From assembly GCF_051628905.1 (NCBI RefSeq), contig NZ_CP157575.1, forward strand, positions 1,984,001 to 2,048,000: 64,000 bases of DNA, in the 5' to 3' direction. The position numbers and the translations under genes were made by a program. This document shows positions 17,304 to 25,410 of the stretch, piece after piece (positions within the stretch are counted from its first letter, which is position 1; the number at the start of each line of letters is the position of its first letter). The notes below the pieces were generated by a model that worked only from the letters and a program-made list of their open reading frames with translations, had not been told where the DNA came from and did not search any database. Origin of the DNA: Asaia sp037151935. Lineage in GTDB: Bacteria > Pseudomonadota > Alphaproteobacteria > Acetobacterales > Acetobacteraceae.

Positions 17304-18646
17304 TGGGTCGCCTCGTTGTCGTTTCCAACCGCGTTCCCGCCCCTCGTGAACGCAGCCAGCCTGCTGGCGGCCTTGCCGTAGGCGTACGCGATGCCGTGCG
17401 TGGCACCGAAAGTCTCTGGTTCGGCTGGTCGGGTCGCCACACCAGCCAGTCGAAAGAGCAGACTGCCAAGCTCGATACGCATGAGAGCTGCACCTACGCC
17501 ACGATCGATCTGACGCGCAGCGAATACGAGCATTTCTACGAGAATTTCTCGAATGGTCTGCTCTGGCCGCTCTGCCATTACCGTATCGGGATCATCGACT
17601 ACAAACGGATCGATTATAAGGTCTATCGCGAGGTCAACGCGCTCTTCGCCGATCAGCTCGTACCATTGCTTCGTGATGACGACACGATCTGGATCCACGA
17701 TTATCACCTCTTCCCGCTCGGTGCGAAGCTGCGCAGGCGGGGGGTGAAAGCTAAGATCGGCTTCTTTCTGCATATTCCCTTCCCGCCCTGGAGCGTCACC
17801 CGCGTTCTGCCCTGCGCCGAGGAAATGCTGCGCGAGATGGCGGCTTACGACCTGATCGGCGTGCAGACCGCCGAAGACGCCCGCAATATGGATGGGTGTT
17901 TTGAAGCCAATAACCTGCCCAACCGCGCCGCCCATTTCCCGATCGGCATCGATCCGGTCGAGTTCGGCGAACAGGCCATTCACAACATGATGGCCGAAGA
18001 GGTGCAGCGCCTGCAGGCCTCGCTTCGCGGGCGTAAGCTCATCCTCGGTGTCGATCGCCTCGATTATTCCAAGGGCATCCCCGAGCGCATCCATGGCTAC
18101 GAGACTTTCCTGAACCGCTATCCCGAGCATAAGGGTGAAACGGTTCTGCTTCAGATCACCCCGGTCTCTCGCGCTGGTGTCGCCAGCTATCGCGCCCTGC
18201 GACGCGAGCTGGATGAGATGGCGGGCCATATCAATGCCATGCACGGTAATTTCGACTGGTCGCCCATACGCTACCTGACCCAGTCCGTACCGCGCGAAGT
18301 GCTCGCCGGGTTCCACCGCATCGCCGATGTTGCCCTCGTCACCCCCCTTCGAGACGGCATGAATCTGGTTGCGAAGGAGTTCGTTGCCGCACAAAGCCCC
18401 GACGACCCCGGTGCGCTCATTCTTTCTTCCCTGGCCGGTGCCGCACCGGAAATGGAAGAAGCCCTGATGGTGAACCCCTATGATCATGAAGGCATTGCCG
18501 ATGCCATTCATGCCGGAATCACAATGAGCCTTGAAGAGCGGCAAAGACGCTGGCAGGCTCTGCATCGAGACGTCACCCAGAACACGGCTGCAAACTGGGC
18601 CGATAATTTTCTCGAAATGCTCAGAGAGACAAAAGGACAGGAATGA
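17303..18646 (+). CDS. otsA: Trehalose-6-phosphate synthase
   Basis: OtsA (GT20) joins glucose from UDP-glucose to glucose-6-phosphate. The 447-residue protein is full length for bacterial OtsA. It shows the N-terminal VVSNRVP, the loop HDYHL, GFFLHIPFP, GVDRLDYSKGIPER and the C-terminal TPLRDGMNLVAKEFVA, all in order. It is translationally coupled to otsB upstream (one-base overlap) and to dsbB downstream (ATGA overlap), so the three genes form one operon. Confidence 0.97.
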   Translation: MGRLVVVSNRVPAPRERSQPAGGLAVGVRDAVRGTESLWFGWSGRHTSQSKEQTAKLDTHESCTYATIDLTRSEYEHFYENFSNGLLWPLCHYRIGIIDYKRIDYKVYREVNALFADQLVPLLRDDDTIWIHDYHLFPLGAKLRRRGVKAKIGFFLHIPFPPWSVTRVLPCAEEMLREMAAYDLIGVQTAEDARNMDGCFEANNLPNRAAHFPIGIDPVEFGEQAIHNMMAEEVQRLQASLRGRKLILGVDRLDYSKGIPERIHGYETFLNRYPEHKGETVLLQITPVSRAGVASYRALRRELDEMAGHINAMHGNFDWSPIRYLTQSVPREVLAGFHRIADVALVTPLRDGMNLVAKEFVAAQSPDDPGALILSSLAGAAPEMEEALMVNPYDHEGIADAIHAGITMSLEERQRRWQALHRDVTQNTAANWADNFLEMLRETKGQE

Positions 18647-19143
18647 TTGCGCGACTGACCGGTGGATTGATGTTTTTCGCCGGTTTTGCCGCGCTTTTCG
18701 CGGCCTATTGGGCGGAGCATATTCTCGGCTACGCACCCTGTGAGCTCTGCCTGATCGAGCGCGCACCCTGGCGCATCATCGCCTTTCTGGGCGTGATCGC
18801 CCTGCTCATTCCCGGTATGGTGGGATTCTGGGCCACCGTGCTCGCCCTGCCTGCCCTCGCCGCCTCGGTCATGCTGGCCGGAATCCATAATGGCGTCGAA
18901 CAGAAATGGTGGGAGAGCCCTCTACCCGCCTGTCATGCCCCCGTCTTCCACGCAGGCAGCAGCTTTCGCGAACGCATGGCCTCCATGCCGATGCGCCCCG
19001 CCAAACCCTGCGATGACCCGACCTATCTCTTTCATCTGCCGGTCTCCATGACCGTGCTCGGCGGCATCGCCGCGGCGCTTCTCTTCATCATCGTCAGCTA
19101 CAGCGTGGTGCTTCAGGCCCGACGCTGGCACGCCGCACGCTGA
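18643..19143 (+). CDS. dsbB: Disulfide bond formation protein DsbB family
   Basis: DsbB reoxidises DsbA in the periplasm and passes electrons to quinone in the inner membrane. The 166-residue protein has four predicted membrane helices, the first redox pair CELC at 33-36 and the second pair Cys97/Cys123 in a periplasmic loop. The start overlaps the otsA stop by four bases. Linkage to trehalose genes looks like operon sharing without obvious functional ties. A copy of the dispersed repeat begins seven bases after the stop. Confidence 0.9.
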   Translation: MIARLTGGLMFFAGFAALFAAYWAEHILGYAPCELCLIERAPWRIIAFLGVIALLIPGMVGFWATVLALPALAASVMLAGIHNGVEQKWWESPLPACHAPVFHAGSSFRERMASMPMRPAKPCDDPTYLFHLPVSMTVLGGIAAALLFIIVSYSVVLQARRWHAAR

Positions 19144-19150
19144 AATCTCG

Positions 19151-19264
19151 CCTCAGGGCTCCCCCCTGAACCCGCGAAGGGACAAGCCCCCTTCGATCCC
19201 CGCGTCAATTCAATCAGGTTTCCAAAGGACGACTGTCCTTTGGCGGGGAACAGGGCAGCGCTCC
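19151..19264 (+). repeat. Dispersed structured repeat, copy 1
   Basis: This is one of three related elements of about 115-120 bp in the window (others at 44598-44716 and 58449-58569). It begins seven bases after the dsbB stop. It contains CAGGG/CCCTG, CGAAGGG/CCCTTCG and a perfect stem CCAAAGGAC (19222-19230) with GTCCTTTGG (19235-19243). Its right end (GGGCAGCGCTCC) is the most divergent of the three. The position suggests a transcript end or mRNA-stability element, or a small mobile element of MITE type. Confidence 0.85.
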
Positions 19265-19313
19265 GTATGGCGCGTTCAGTACTGATACGCATGATCCAGT
19301 GAGAGCGTGAGGA

Positions 19314-19330
19314 GTAATGGAATATATTAC
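19314..19330. promoter_or_regulatory. Candidate upstream activator site (inverted repeat)
   Basis: GTAAT-N7-ATTAC is an inverted repeat about 95-110 bp upstream of the sigma-54-like promoter at 19426, the usual distance for a bacterial enhancer-binding protein. Binding is inference only. Confidence 0.3.
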
Positions 19331-19425
19331 CACGAATGTATTTTATTTGTCTTTTTATGATGCTTTACGCCATGTGAAACAGTTTTATCTACTTAATCCC
19401 ATCCGAAAAACCTGAAAAACATAAG

Positions 19426-19442
19426 TTGGCACGGCTTTTGCA
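19426..19442 (+). promoter_or_regulatory. Sigma-54 (RpoN)-type -24/-12 promoter
   Basis: TTGGCACGGCTTTTGCA matches the sigma-54 consensus TTGGCACG-N4-TTGCA at every fixed position, with the GG and GC doublets exactly ten bases apart. Transcription would start near 19453, about 45 bases before the UrcA-family start codon. Confidence 0.75.
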
Positions 19443-19497
19443 TGAGAGAAATCATACCATCGGACAGAGGGTCCGGTGCCTAGAAAAGGATCTCGTC

Positions 19498-19836
19498 ATG
19501 TTCGGTTTTACCAAATCTTTCGTTGCCGTCGTCAGCTTCGTCGCTATCGCTGCCCAGCCTGCTTTTGCAGAAAACCGCATCGTGCCGAACGAACAGAGCG
19601 TGCAGATCGATGTCTCGCACGTCAATCTTACATCCGACCGCGATTGGAATCGGATTGCCGATGCCATCCATACCAAGGCCGCCGATATCTGCGAGCGCGA
19701 TGTGGGCGAAAGCGATCGTCGGGCCGCTGATGTCGAGGAATGCACCCAGGCCGCCTATGACAACGCCGTGCAGCAGATGCGTGACATCTATGCCCGTCGC
19801 ACAGCAGCGAGCCAGACCCGTCTGGCCCGTTCATGA
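19498..19836 (+). CDS. UrcA family protein (exported, small)
   Basis: The 112-residue protein has a signal peptide (cleavage near residue 24, QPAFAEN) and the UrcA-family pattern: a short beta strand segment (SVQIDVSHVNLTSDRDW), then paired cysteines in ADICER and EECTQ. UrcA proteins are widespread in Sphingomonads and acetic acid bacteria; their function is unknown. The ATG at 19498 has AAGGA eight bases upstream. A longer frame from 19426 would start inside the promoter and is not used. The sigma-54-type promoter suggests condition-specific expression, for example under nitrogen stress. Confidence 0.82.
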   Translation: MFGFTKSFVAVVSFVAIAAQPAFAENRIVPNEQSVQIDVSHVNLTSDRDWNRIADAIHTKAADICERDVGESDRRAADVEECTQAAYDNAVQQMRDIYARRTAASQTRLARS

Positions 19837-19847
19837 CCGCAAGGGCG

Positions 19848-21647
19848 CTACAGGGCGCGCGGCAAAAGAATGACGAAGCAGGCACCGATAATCCGACCCG
19901 CTTCGTCATAACGGTTTTCGGCATGAAGCGTACCATGAAGGGCTTCGATGATCTGCCGACTGATGGCGAGGCCCAGCCCTGAATGCTGACCGAAATTTTC
20001 GGTCTGGGGACGTTCGGAATAGAAGCGGTCGAATATGTCTTCGAGCTTGAGCGGGGGAATACCCGGCCCCTCATCGCTGACCGTAATACGGATCTGTCGG
20101 TCTACAGGCCGCATGAACAGGGTAATCCGCCCTCGTGGGGGCGAGAACGAAATCGCGTTGCCAATCAGATTGCGCAGCACCTGAACCAGACGATCTTCCA
20201 CCGCCAGAACCCGCAGCGGGTGAGCGGCATCGTCGTGAGAATCATCCAGAACGAGAATGGCATCTTCGGGCTTGCGTGTCGTCTGATGCATCTCCGTCAG
20301 AATGGACAAAAGCATGCCTACAGCCACGGGCTCCGACCGGGCGCGTGACAGCTCGGCATCGATACGGCTGGCATCGGCAATATCGGTAATCAACCTGTCC
20401 AGACGGCGCACATCGTTATTGATGATGGCCAGAAGCCGCGTCTGGCGTTCGCGATTTTCGATACGCGGCAGGGTCTCGATGGCCGAGCGGATGGACGACA
20501 GCGGGTTCTTGATTTCATGGCTGACATCGGCTGCGAAACGCTCGATGGCGTCCATACGCGCCCAGAGCGCCAGCACACTGCCACGCAGGGCGCGCGCCAG
20601 AACGCCGATTTCATCGCGGCGCACCAGCAGGGATTCCGGCACCGTATCGGCACGCCCTGCCACATCGCGCATGTCATGAGACGCGACGGCGAGACGAAGA
20701 AGCGGACGGGCGATGGTGATGGAAAGATACCAGGAAAGCAGCACAGTCACAGCCATGGCCGCCAGGAAGAGCGAAAGGATCGAGGAACGCACGGCGAAAA
20801 GCGAGCGATCGACCTCCTGCGCCTGTCTCGTGAGCTGAATGACACCTACAGTCTGGCCGTCATGAATGACGGGTTCAGCGACTGTGATGACCAGTTCGTG
20901 CTCCGGCGTGCGCCGGATATAAGGAGCGGCCTCAGCTCCGCGATATTCACCGGCAGAGCGCAGAGGCGGCGGGCTGTCCTGATTTTCGAGCGTTACGATG
21001 CCTTCACGTGACGAGAGCGGCAGAAGCGACAACAGCCATTCATAGGCAATTTCGATGCCGTTATTGCGCGGAGGCTGCCAGCGGGGCGGCGGGGCGGGTT
21101 CGCCCGCGCCCGATTGCCCCATGCGGTCACGACGCACGAGCGCCGCCTCGTTCAGACTGTCGGCCACCAGAGTGCCGTCAGGCCCGACCAGCCGGGCGCG
21201 CACATTGGGGCTGGGTTCGGTCAGGCGCAGCAGAAGCGGACGGGCCTGTGATCCGTCGAGCATGAATTCCGCCCCGGGAAAGGGATGACGCGCCGGATCG
21301 CGAACGACAGCAATCTGTCCCATGGCGGCGGCGTAAATATGGGCTTGCTCGCGCAAGGCATTCACATCGGTTTCGAGCAGGCTGTTCTGAAAGTCGTTCA
21401 GAAAGAGAAGCGTGACTGCAAGAATGGCCAGAGGCAGTGTGTTGAGCAGAAAAATGCGCCGCATGAGCGGAGAGGCGAAACGGGGTAGGTGAAAGCGTCG
21501 TTTCGATGGCTTGCCATCACGCCCCGCCTCGAGAGCCAGTGTGTCGGCATGGCGAAAAGACCGCCTGCGCAGGCGCCGAAGCCCCCGCGACAACAAGCCA
21601 GGGGCGCCCCTGCGCGACCGCCTGCCAATGGATTCACGCTGGGGCAT
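19848..21647 (-). CDS. chvG: Sensor histidine kinase, ChvG/ExoS type
   Basis: The 599-residue protein has membrane helices at about 65-84 and 288-309 enclosing a periplasmic sensor domain, a HAMP region, the phospho-acceptor FAADVSHEIKNPLSSI with His377, and a C-terminal ATPase domain (N box NLIGNAISFSP, G boxes DEGPGIPP and HSGLGLAIS). ChvG senses acid and envelope conditions and phosphorylates ChvI in Alphaproteobacteria. It lies six bases after chvI in the same operon. The N-terminal 60 residues are very basic and may be partly upstream of the true start. The hprK/PTS genes that follow chvG in many relatives are absent. Confidence 0.9.
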   Translation of the reverse strand: MPQRESIGRRSRRGAPGLLSRGLRRLRRRSFRHADTLALEAGRDGKPSKRRFHLPRFASPLMRRIFLLNTLPLAILAVTLLFLNDFQNSLLETDVNALREQAHIYAAAMGQIAVVRDPARHPFPGAEFMLDGSQARPLLLRLTEPSPNVRARLVGPDGTLVADSLNEAALVRRDRMGQSGAGEPAPPPRWQPPRNNGIEIAYEWLLSLLPLSSREGIVTLENQDSPPPLRSAGEYRGAEAAPYIRRTPEHELVITVAEPVIHDGQTVGVIQLTRQAQEVDRSLFAVRSSILSLFLAAMAVTVLLSWYLSITIARPLLRLAVASHDMRDVAGRADTVPESLLVRRDEIGVLARALRGSVLALWARMDAIERFAADVSHEIKNPLSSIRSAIETLPRIENRERQTRLLAIINNDVRRLDRLITDIADASRIDAELSRARSEPVAVGMLLSILTEMHQTTRKPEDAILVLDDSHDDAAHPLRVLAVEDRLVQVLRNLIGNAISFSPPRGRITLFMRPVDRQIRITVSDEGPGIPPLKLEDIFDRFYSERPQTENFGQHSGLGLAISRQIIEALHGTLHAENRYDEAGRIIGACFVILLPRAL

Positions 21648-21653
21648 GGCCGA

Positions 21654-22367
21654 TCAGTCTTCCTTGTAGCGATAGCCTATGCCGTAAAGCGTCTCGATCT
21701 GATTGAAGTTATCGTCGATCTGCCTGAACTTCTTGCGCACGCGCTTGATGTGACTGTCGATCGTGCGGTCATCCACATAGATATTCTCGCCGTAGGCCGC
21801 ATCGATGAGCTGATCGCGCGATTTCACCATCCCGGGGCGCAGGGCGAGTGCCTTGACGAGCAGAAACTCGGTGACGGTCAGCATGATGTCCTGACCCGCC
21901 CAAAGGCATTGGTGACGCGTCTCGTCGAGCGTCAGGCTACCACGCACAATGGCGGCGCCACCGGTCGACACGCCACTGCCTTCGGCGCGGCTCGCATCCT
22001 GACGACGCAGCAGGGCGCGGATGCGCTCAAGCAGCAGGCGCTGGGAAAAGGGCTTGGTGATGTAATCGTCAGCACCCAGGCGCAGCCCCATGAGCTGGTC
22101 GAGTTCCTCATCCTTTGAGGAGAGGAAAATGACCGGCAGGGCCGAACGCGCACGCAGCCGCTGAAGCAGTTCCATGCCATCCATGCGTGGCATCTTGATA
22201 TCGAGCACCGCAAGGCTGACCGGACGCGCCTGAATCCCCTGCAGCGCGGCCTCGCCATCGGTATAGGTGTGCACCACAAACCCCTCGGCTTCGAGCGCCA
22301 TCTGGACCGAAGTGAGAATATTGCGATCATCATCCACCAGGGCGATGGTGTGCTTTGTCGTCTCCAT
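21654..22367 (-). CDS. chvI: Response regulator, ChvI type (OmpR family)
   Basis: The 237-residue protein has a receiver domain (DDD at 12-14, phospho-acceptor Asp56 in VLDIKMPRMDG, Lys in ITKPFSQ) and a C-terminal winged helix (VDDRTIDSHIKRVRKKF, YGIGYRY). It closely fits ChvI, which controls acid response, surface polysaccharide and cell-envelope genes in Alphaproteobacteria. It is the first gene of the chvI-chvG operon and is divergent from grpE. Confidence 0.93.
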   Translation of the reverse strand: METTKHTIALVDDDRNILTSVQMALEAEGFVVHTYTDGEAALQGIQARPVSLAVLDIKMPRMDGMELLQRLRARSALPVIFLSSKDEELDQLMGLRLGADDYITKPFSQRLLLERIRALLRRQDASRAEGSGVSTGGAAIVRGSLTLDETRHQCLWAGQDIMLTVTEFLLVKALALRPGMVKSRDQLIDAAYGENIYVDDRTIDSHIKRVRKKFRQIDDNFNQIETLYGIGYRYKED

Positions 22368-22627
22368 GCGCGATGCATCCGCCTTTAATTTCTGCCTGTT
22401 GCCAATAACAGGGGGGTTGGCATATGGCTTGTGGCAGCCACCTATATCTTACCACGCGGCTGCGCCCAAGACGGGGCAGTCGAAAACGGTCGGACATCTC
22501 GGATGGTCGACCGGTGCTTTTCGTGGCTTCTCGCGGCCATGCTCGCCCCAAAGCGGGGGAGTACGCCAGAAGCCGACCCTATGACGCCCGGCAGGACCGG
22601 GCCAGATTTTTCGAGGTTGCGACCACG

Positions 22628-23200
22628 ATGACCACAGAAAACGCGCTGCACGGCGAGCAGAACGAGACCCCGACCCCCGAGGCGACAGAAACGCAGACCG
22701 AGGCCCAGACGCCCGAAGCCCGCATTGCCGAGCTCGAGGCCCAGGTCGAGGAATTCCGCGATAAATGGATGCGCTCCGAGGCCGAGATGCAGAACTACCG
22801 CACGCGCGCCAAGCGTGAAGTGGAAGATGCCCGCCAGTATGCCGTGCAGAAATTCGCGAAGGATGTCGTCGAAGCCGCCGAAAATCTTCAGCGCGGCCTC
22901 GCCTCTCTTCCGGCCAAGGCAGAGAATGAAGACGGGCTGATCAGCAAGCTGCGCGAGGGCTTTGAGAGCACCGAACGCTCTTTCGTCGGCATTCTCGAGC
23001 GTAATGGCGTGACCTGCCAGCACCCGGTCGGCCAGGCTTTCGACGCCAATCTGCATCAGGCGATGGCCGAGCAGCCGAGCGACGACCATGCCGATGGCAC
23101 GGTGATGCAGGCCTGGACGCCCACCTGGACACTGCATGGTCGTCTGCTCAAGCCCGCTATGGTTGTGGTCGCCAGGGGCGGCAACAAAGCCGCAGAATGA
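22628..23200 (+). CDS. grpE: Nucleotide exchange factor GrpE
   Basis: GrpE releases ADP from DnaK. The 190-residue protein has an acidic N-terminal tail, a long helix (EARIAELEAQVEEFRDKWMRSEAEMQNYRTR spans it) and the C-terminal beta domain (HPVGQAFDANLHQAM, LLKPAMVVVA). I chose the ATG at 22628; the longer frame from 22424 has a non-family arginine-rich start. The usual hrcA neighbour is missing, and no CIRCE element is seen. The product acts in the cytoplasm with the DnaK and DnaJ encoded next. Confidence 0.95.
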   Translation: MTTENALHGEQNETPTPEATETQTEAQTPEARIAELEAQVEEFRDKWMRSEAEMQNYRTRAKREVEDARQYAVQKFAKDVVEAAENLQRGLASLPAKAENEDGLISKLREGFESTERSFVGILERNGVTCQHPVGQAFDANLHQAMAEQPSDDHADGTVMQAWTPTWTLHGRLLKPAMVVVARGGNKAAE

Positions 23201-23202
23201 GG

Positions 23203-23232
23203 GTTGAAACCCTTAACGAGGCCTCCTAGATT
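23203..23232 (+). promoter_or_regulatory. Candidate heat-shock (RpoH) promoter for dnaK
   Basis: GTTGAAA (TTGAAA at 23204-23209) is followed 15 bases later by CCTAGAT (23225-23231), resembling alphaproteobacterial RpoH promoters (CTTGAAA ... CCTATAT type). It lies about 95 bases before dnaK. Confidence 0.4.
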
Positions 23233-23329
23233 TCAAGAGTAACCCGCCCCTGCCTAGGCAGGGAGACGAAAACAAGGGTGTTGCCCGGTGCCTCAATGGG
23301 CCGGACAGCGCCGCTGAAAGGACTGAAAT

Positions 23330-25234
23330 ATGAGCAAAGTCATTGGTATTGACCTTGGCACCACGAACTCTTGCGTCGCGATCCGCGAAGGCGATGAGAC
23401 CAAGGTTATCGAGAACAGCGAAGGCGCACGTACGACGCCGTCGATGGTCGCTTTCACCGCCAATGGTGAGCGTCTGGTCGGCCAGGCCGCGAAGCGTCAG
23501 GCTGTTACCAACCCTTCCGACACACTCTATGCCGTCAAGCGCCTGATCGGTCGTCGTTTCGATGACCCGACCGTTGCCAAGGACAAGGAAATGGTCCCGT
23601 ACGAGATCGTACGTGGCGATAACGGCGATGCTTGGGTGCGTGCACGTGGCGAAAACTACGCCCCGTCGCAGATTTCCGCTTTCGTTCTGGGCAAGATGAA
23701 GGAAACCGCCGAGGCCTATCTCGGTGAGACCGTCTCCCAGGCCGTCATCACGGTTCCGGCCTACTTCAACGATGCCCAGCGTCAGGCCACGCGCGATGCC
23801 GGTCGTATCGCCGGTCTGGAAGTGCTGCGCATCATCAACGAGCCGACGGCAGCCGCTCTGGCCTATGGCCTTGGCAAGCGCGATTCCGGCACGGTTGCCG
23901 TTTACGATCTCGGCGGCGGCACGTTCGACGTGTCGATCCTCGAAATCTCCGACGGCGTGATCGAAGTAAAGTCCACCAACGGTGACACCTTCCTCGGCGG
24001 TGAAGATTTCGACAACCGTATCATCGGTTACCTGGCAGACGAGTTCAAGCGCGACCAGGGCATCGACCTGCGCGGCGACAAGCTTGCCCTGCAGCGCCTG
24101 AAGGAAGCCGCCGAGAAGGCCAAGATCGAGCTTTCCTCTTCCAAGGAAACCGAGATCAACCTGCCCTTCATCACGGCAGATGCGTCGGGCCCGAAGCATC
24201 TCGTGGTCAAGCTGAGCCGCGCCAAGCTGGAAAGCCTGGTGGACGATCTGGTTCAGCGCACGCTCGGCCCGTGCCGTGCAGCGCTCAAGGACGCATCGGT
24301 TACCCCGGCTGAAATCGACGAAGTCATTCTCGTCGGCGGCATGACGCGTATGCCGAAGGTCATCGAGACGGTTAAGCAGTTCTTCGGCAAGGAGCCGGCC
24401 CGCAACGTCAATCCTGACGAAGTGGTGGCCATCGGTGCCGCCGTTCAGGGCGCCGTGCTCAAGGGCGACGTCAAGGACGTTCTGCTGCTCGACGTGACCC
24501 CGCTTTCGCTGGGCATCGAGACGCTGGGCGGTGTCTTCACCCGTCTGATCGATCGTAATACGACGATCCCGACCAAGAAGAGCCAGACCTTCTCGACCGC
24601 CGACGACAATCAGAACGCCGTGACCATCAAGGTCTATCAGGGCGAGCGCGAAATGGCGGCAGACAACAAGCTGCTCGGCAATTTCGACCTCACGGGCATT
24701 GCGCCGGCCCCGCGTGGCGTGCCGCAGATCGAAGTCACTTTCGACATCGACGCCAACGGCATCGTCAATGTGTCGGCCAAGGACAAGGCGACCAACAAGG
24801 AACAGCAGATCAAGATCCAGGCTTCTGGTGGTCTGAACGACGCCGATATCGACCGCATGGTGAAGGAAGCCGAGGCGAATGCTACGGCAGACAAGGCCAA
24901 GCGCGAGATGGTCGAGCAGCGTAACAATGCCGAGGCCCTGATCCATCAGACCGAAAAGTCGCTGACCGAAGCTGGCGACAAGGTTCCGGCAGCAGATAAG
25001 TCCGAGGCAGAAGCCGCCGTCGCCGCAACCCGCGAAGCCATGAACGGCACCGACGTCGAGGCACTGAAATCGGCTACCGAGCGTCTGACGCAGGCAGCGA
25101 TGAAGATCGGTCAGGCTGTCTATGCCCAGTCTCAGGCTGAAGAAGGTGCCGCCGCTGGCGAAGCCCATTCTGCCAAGGACGAAAACGTCGTCGATGCCGA
25201 TTTCGAAGACGTGGACGACAGCAAGAAGCACTGA
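23330..25234 (+). CDS. dnaK: Molecular chaperone DnaK (Hsp70)
   Basis: The 634-residue protein is full length. The ATPase domain opens with GIDLGTTNSCVA, and shows VYDLGGGTFDVSILE and ILVGGMTRMP. The substrate-binding domain follows (LLDVTPLSLGIETLGG), ending with the acidic tail NVVDADFEDVDD. The ATG has AAAGGA seven bases upstream. It is 129 bases after grpE and followed by two hairpins, then dnaJ. DnaK folds and holds client proteins in the cytoplasm. Confidence 0.99.
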   Translation: MSKVIGIDLGTTNSCVAIREGDETKVIENSEGARTTPSMVAFTANGERLVGQAAKRQAVTNPSDTLYAVKRLIGRRFDDPTVAKDKEMVPYEIVRGDNGDAWVRARGENYAPSQISAFVLGKMKETAEAYLGETVSQAVITVPAYFNDAQRQATRDAGRIAGLEVLRIINEPTAAALAYGLGKRDSGTVAVYDLGGGTFDVSILEISDGVIEVKSTNGDTFLGGEDFDNRIIGYLADEFKRDQGIDLRGDKLALQRLKEAAEKAKIELSSSKETEINLPFITADASGPKHLVVKLSRAKLESLVDDLVQRTLGPCRAALKDASVTPAEIDEVILVGGMTRMPKVIETVKQFFGKEPARNVNPDEVVAIGAAVQGAVLKGDVKDVLLLDVTPLSLGIETLGGVFTRLIDRNTTIPTKKSQTFSTADDNQNAVTIKVYQGEREMAADNKLLGNFDLTGIAPAPRGVPQIEVTFDIDANGIVNVSAKDKATNKEQQIKIQASGGLNDADIDRMVKEAEANATADKAKREMVEQRNNAEALIHQTEKSLTEAGDKVPAADKSEAEAAVAATREAMNGTDVEALKSATERLTQAAMKIGQAVYAQSQAEEGAAAGEAHSAKDENVVDADFEDVDDSKKH

Positions 25235-25243
25235 GTTCCCGTT

Positions 25244-25320
25244 AGAAGGGGTCTCTGACCCCTTCTCAGGAAGCTTCCCGCTTTCAGCGCCCGTCCTTCC
25301 CTTGGGAGGGGCGGGCGTTT
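25244..25320 (+). terminator. Tandem hairpins after dnaK
   Basis: AGAAGGGGTC (25244-25253) and GACCCCTTCT (25257-25266) form a perfect 10-bp stem with a 3-base loop, without a T tract. A second hairpin, CGCCCGTCC... with GGGGCGGGCG (25288-25317), ends in TTT. They probably reduce read-through from dnaK into dnaJ. Confidence 0.6.
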
Positions 25321-25410
25321 CGACGTTCTGATCGTCTGCGCCATTCTCGCTTTGGCCAACAGCCCTGATCTGACGCCCTTTGACCCCTGGATCTCCTGAC
25401 GAGGACTCCC

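Noticed and set aside
22368..22627. A CIRCE element or sigma-32 promoter before grpE
   Set aside because: No TTAGCACTC-N9-GAGTGCTAA repeat is present, and the CTTG-type motif there has wrong spacing.
23213..25231. A 672-codon open frame antisense to dnaK
   Set aside because: Composition reflects the complement of a highly biased gene, with no family match and no ribosome site.
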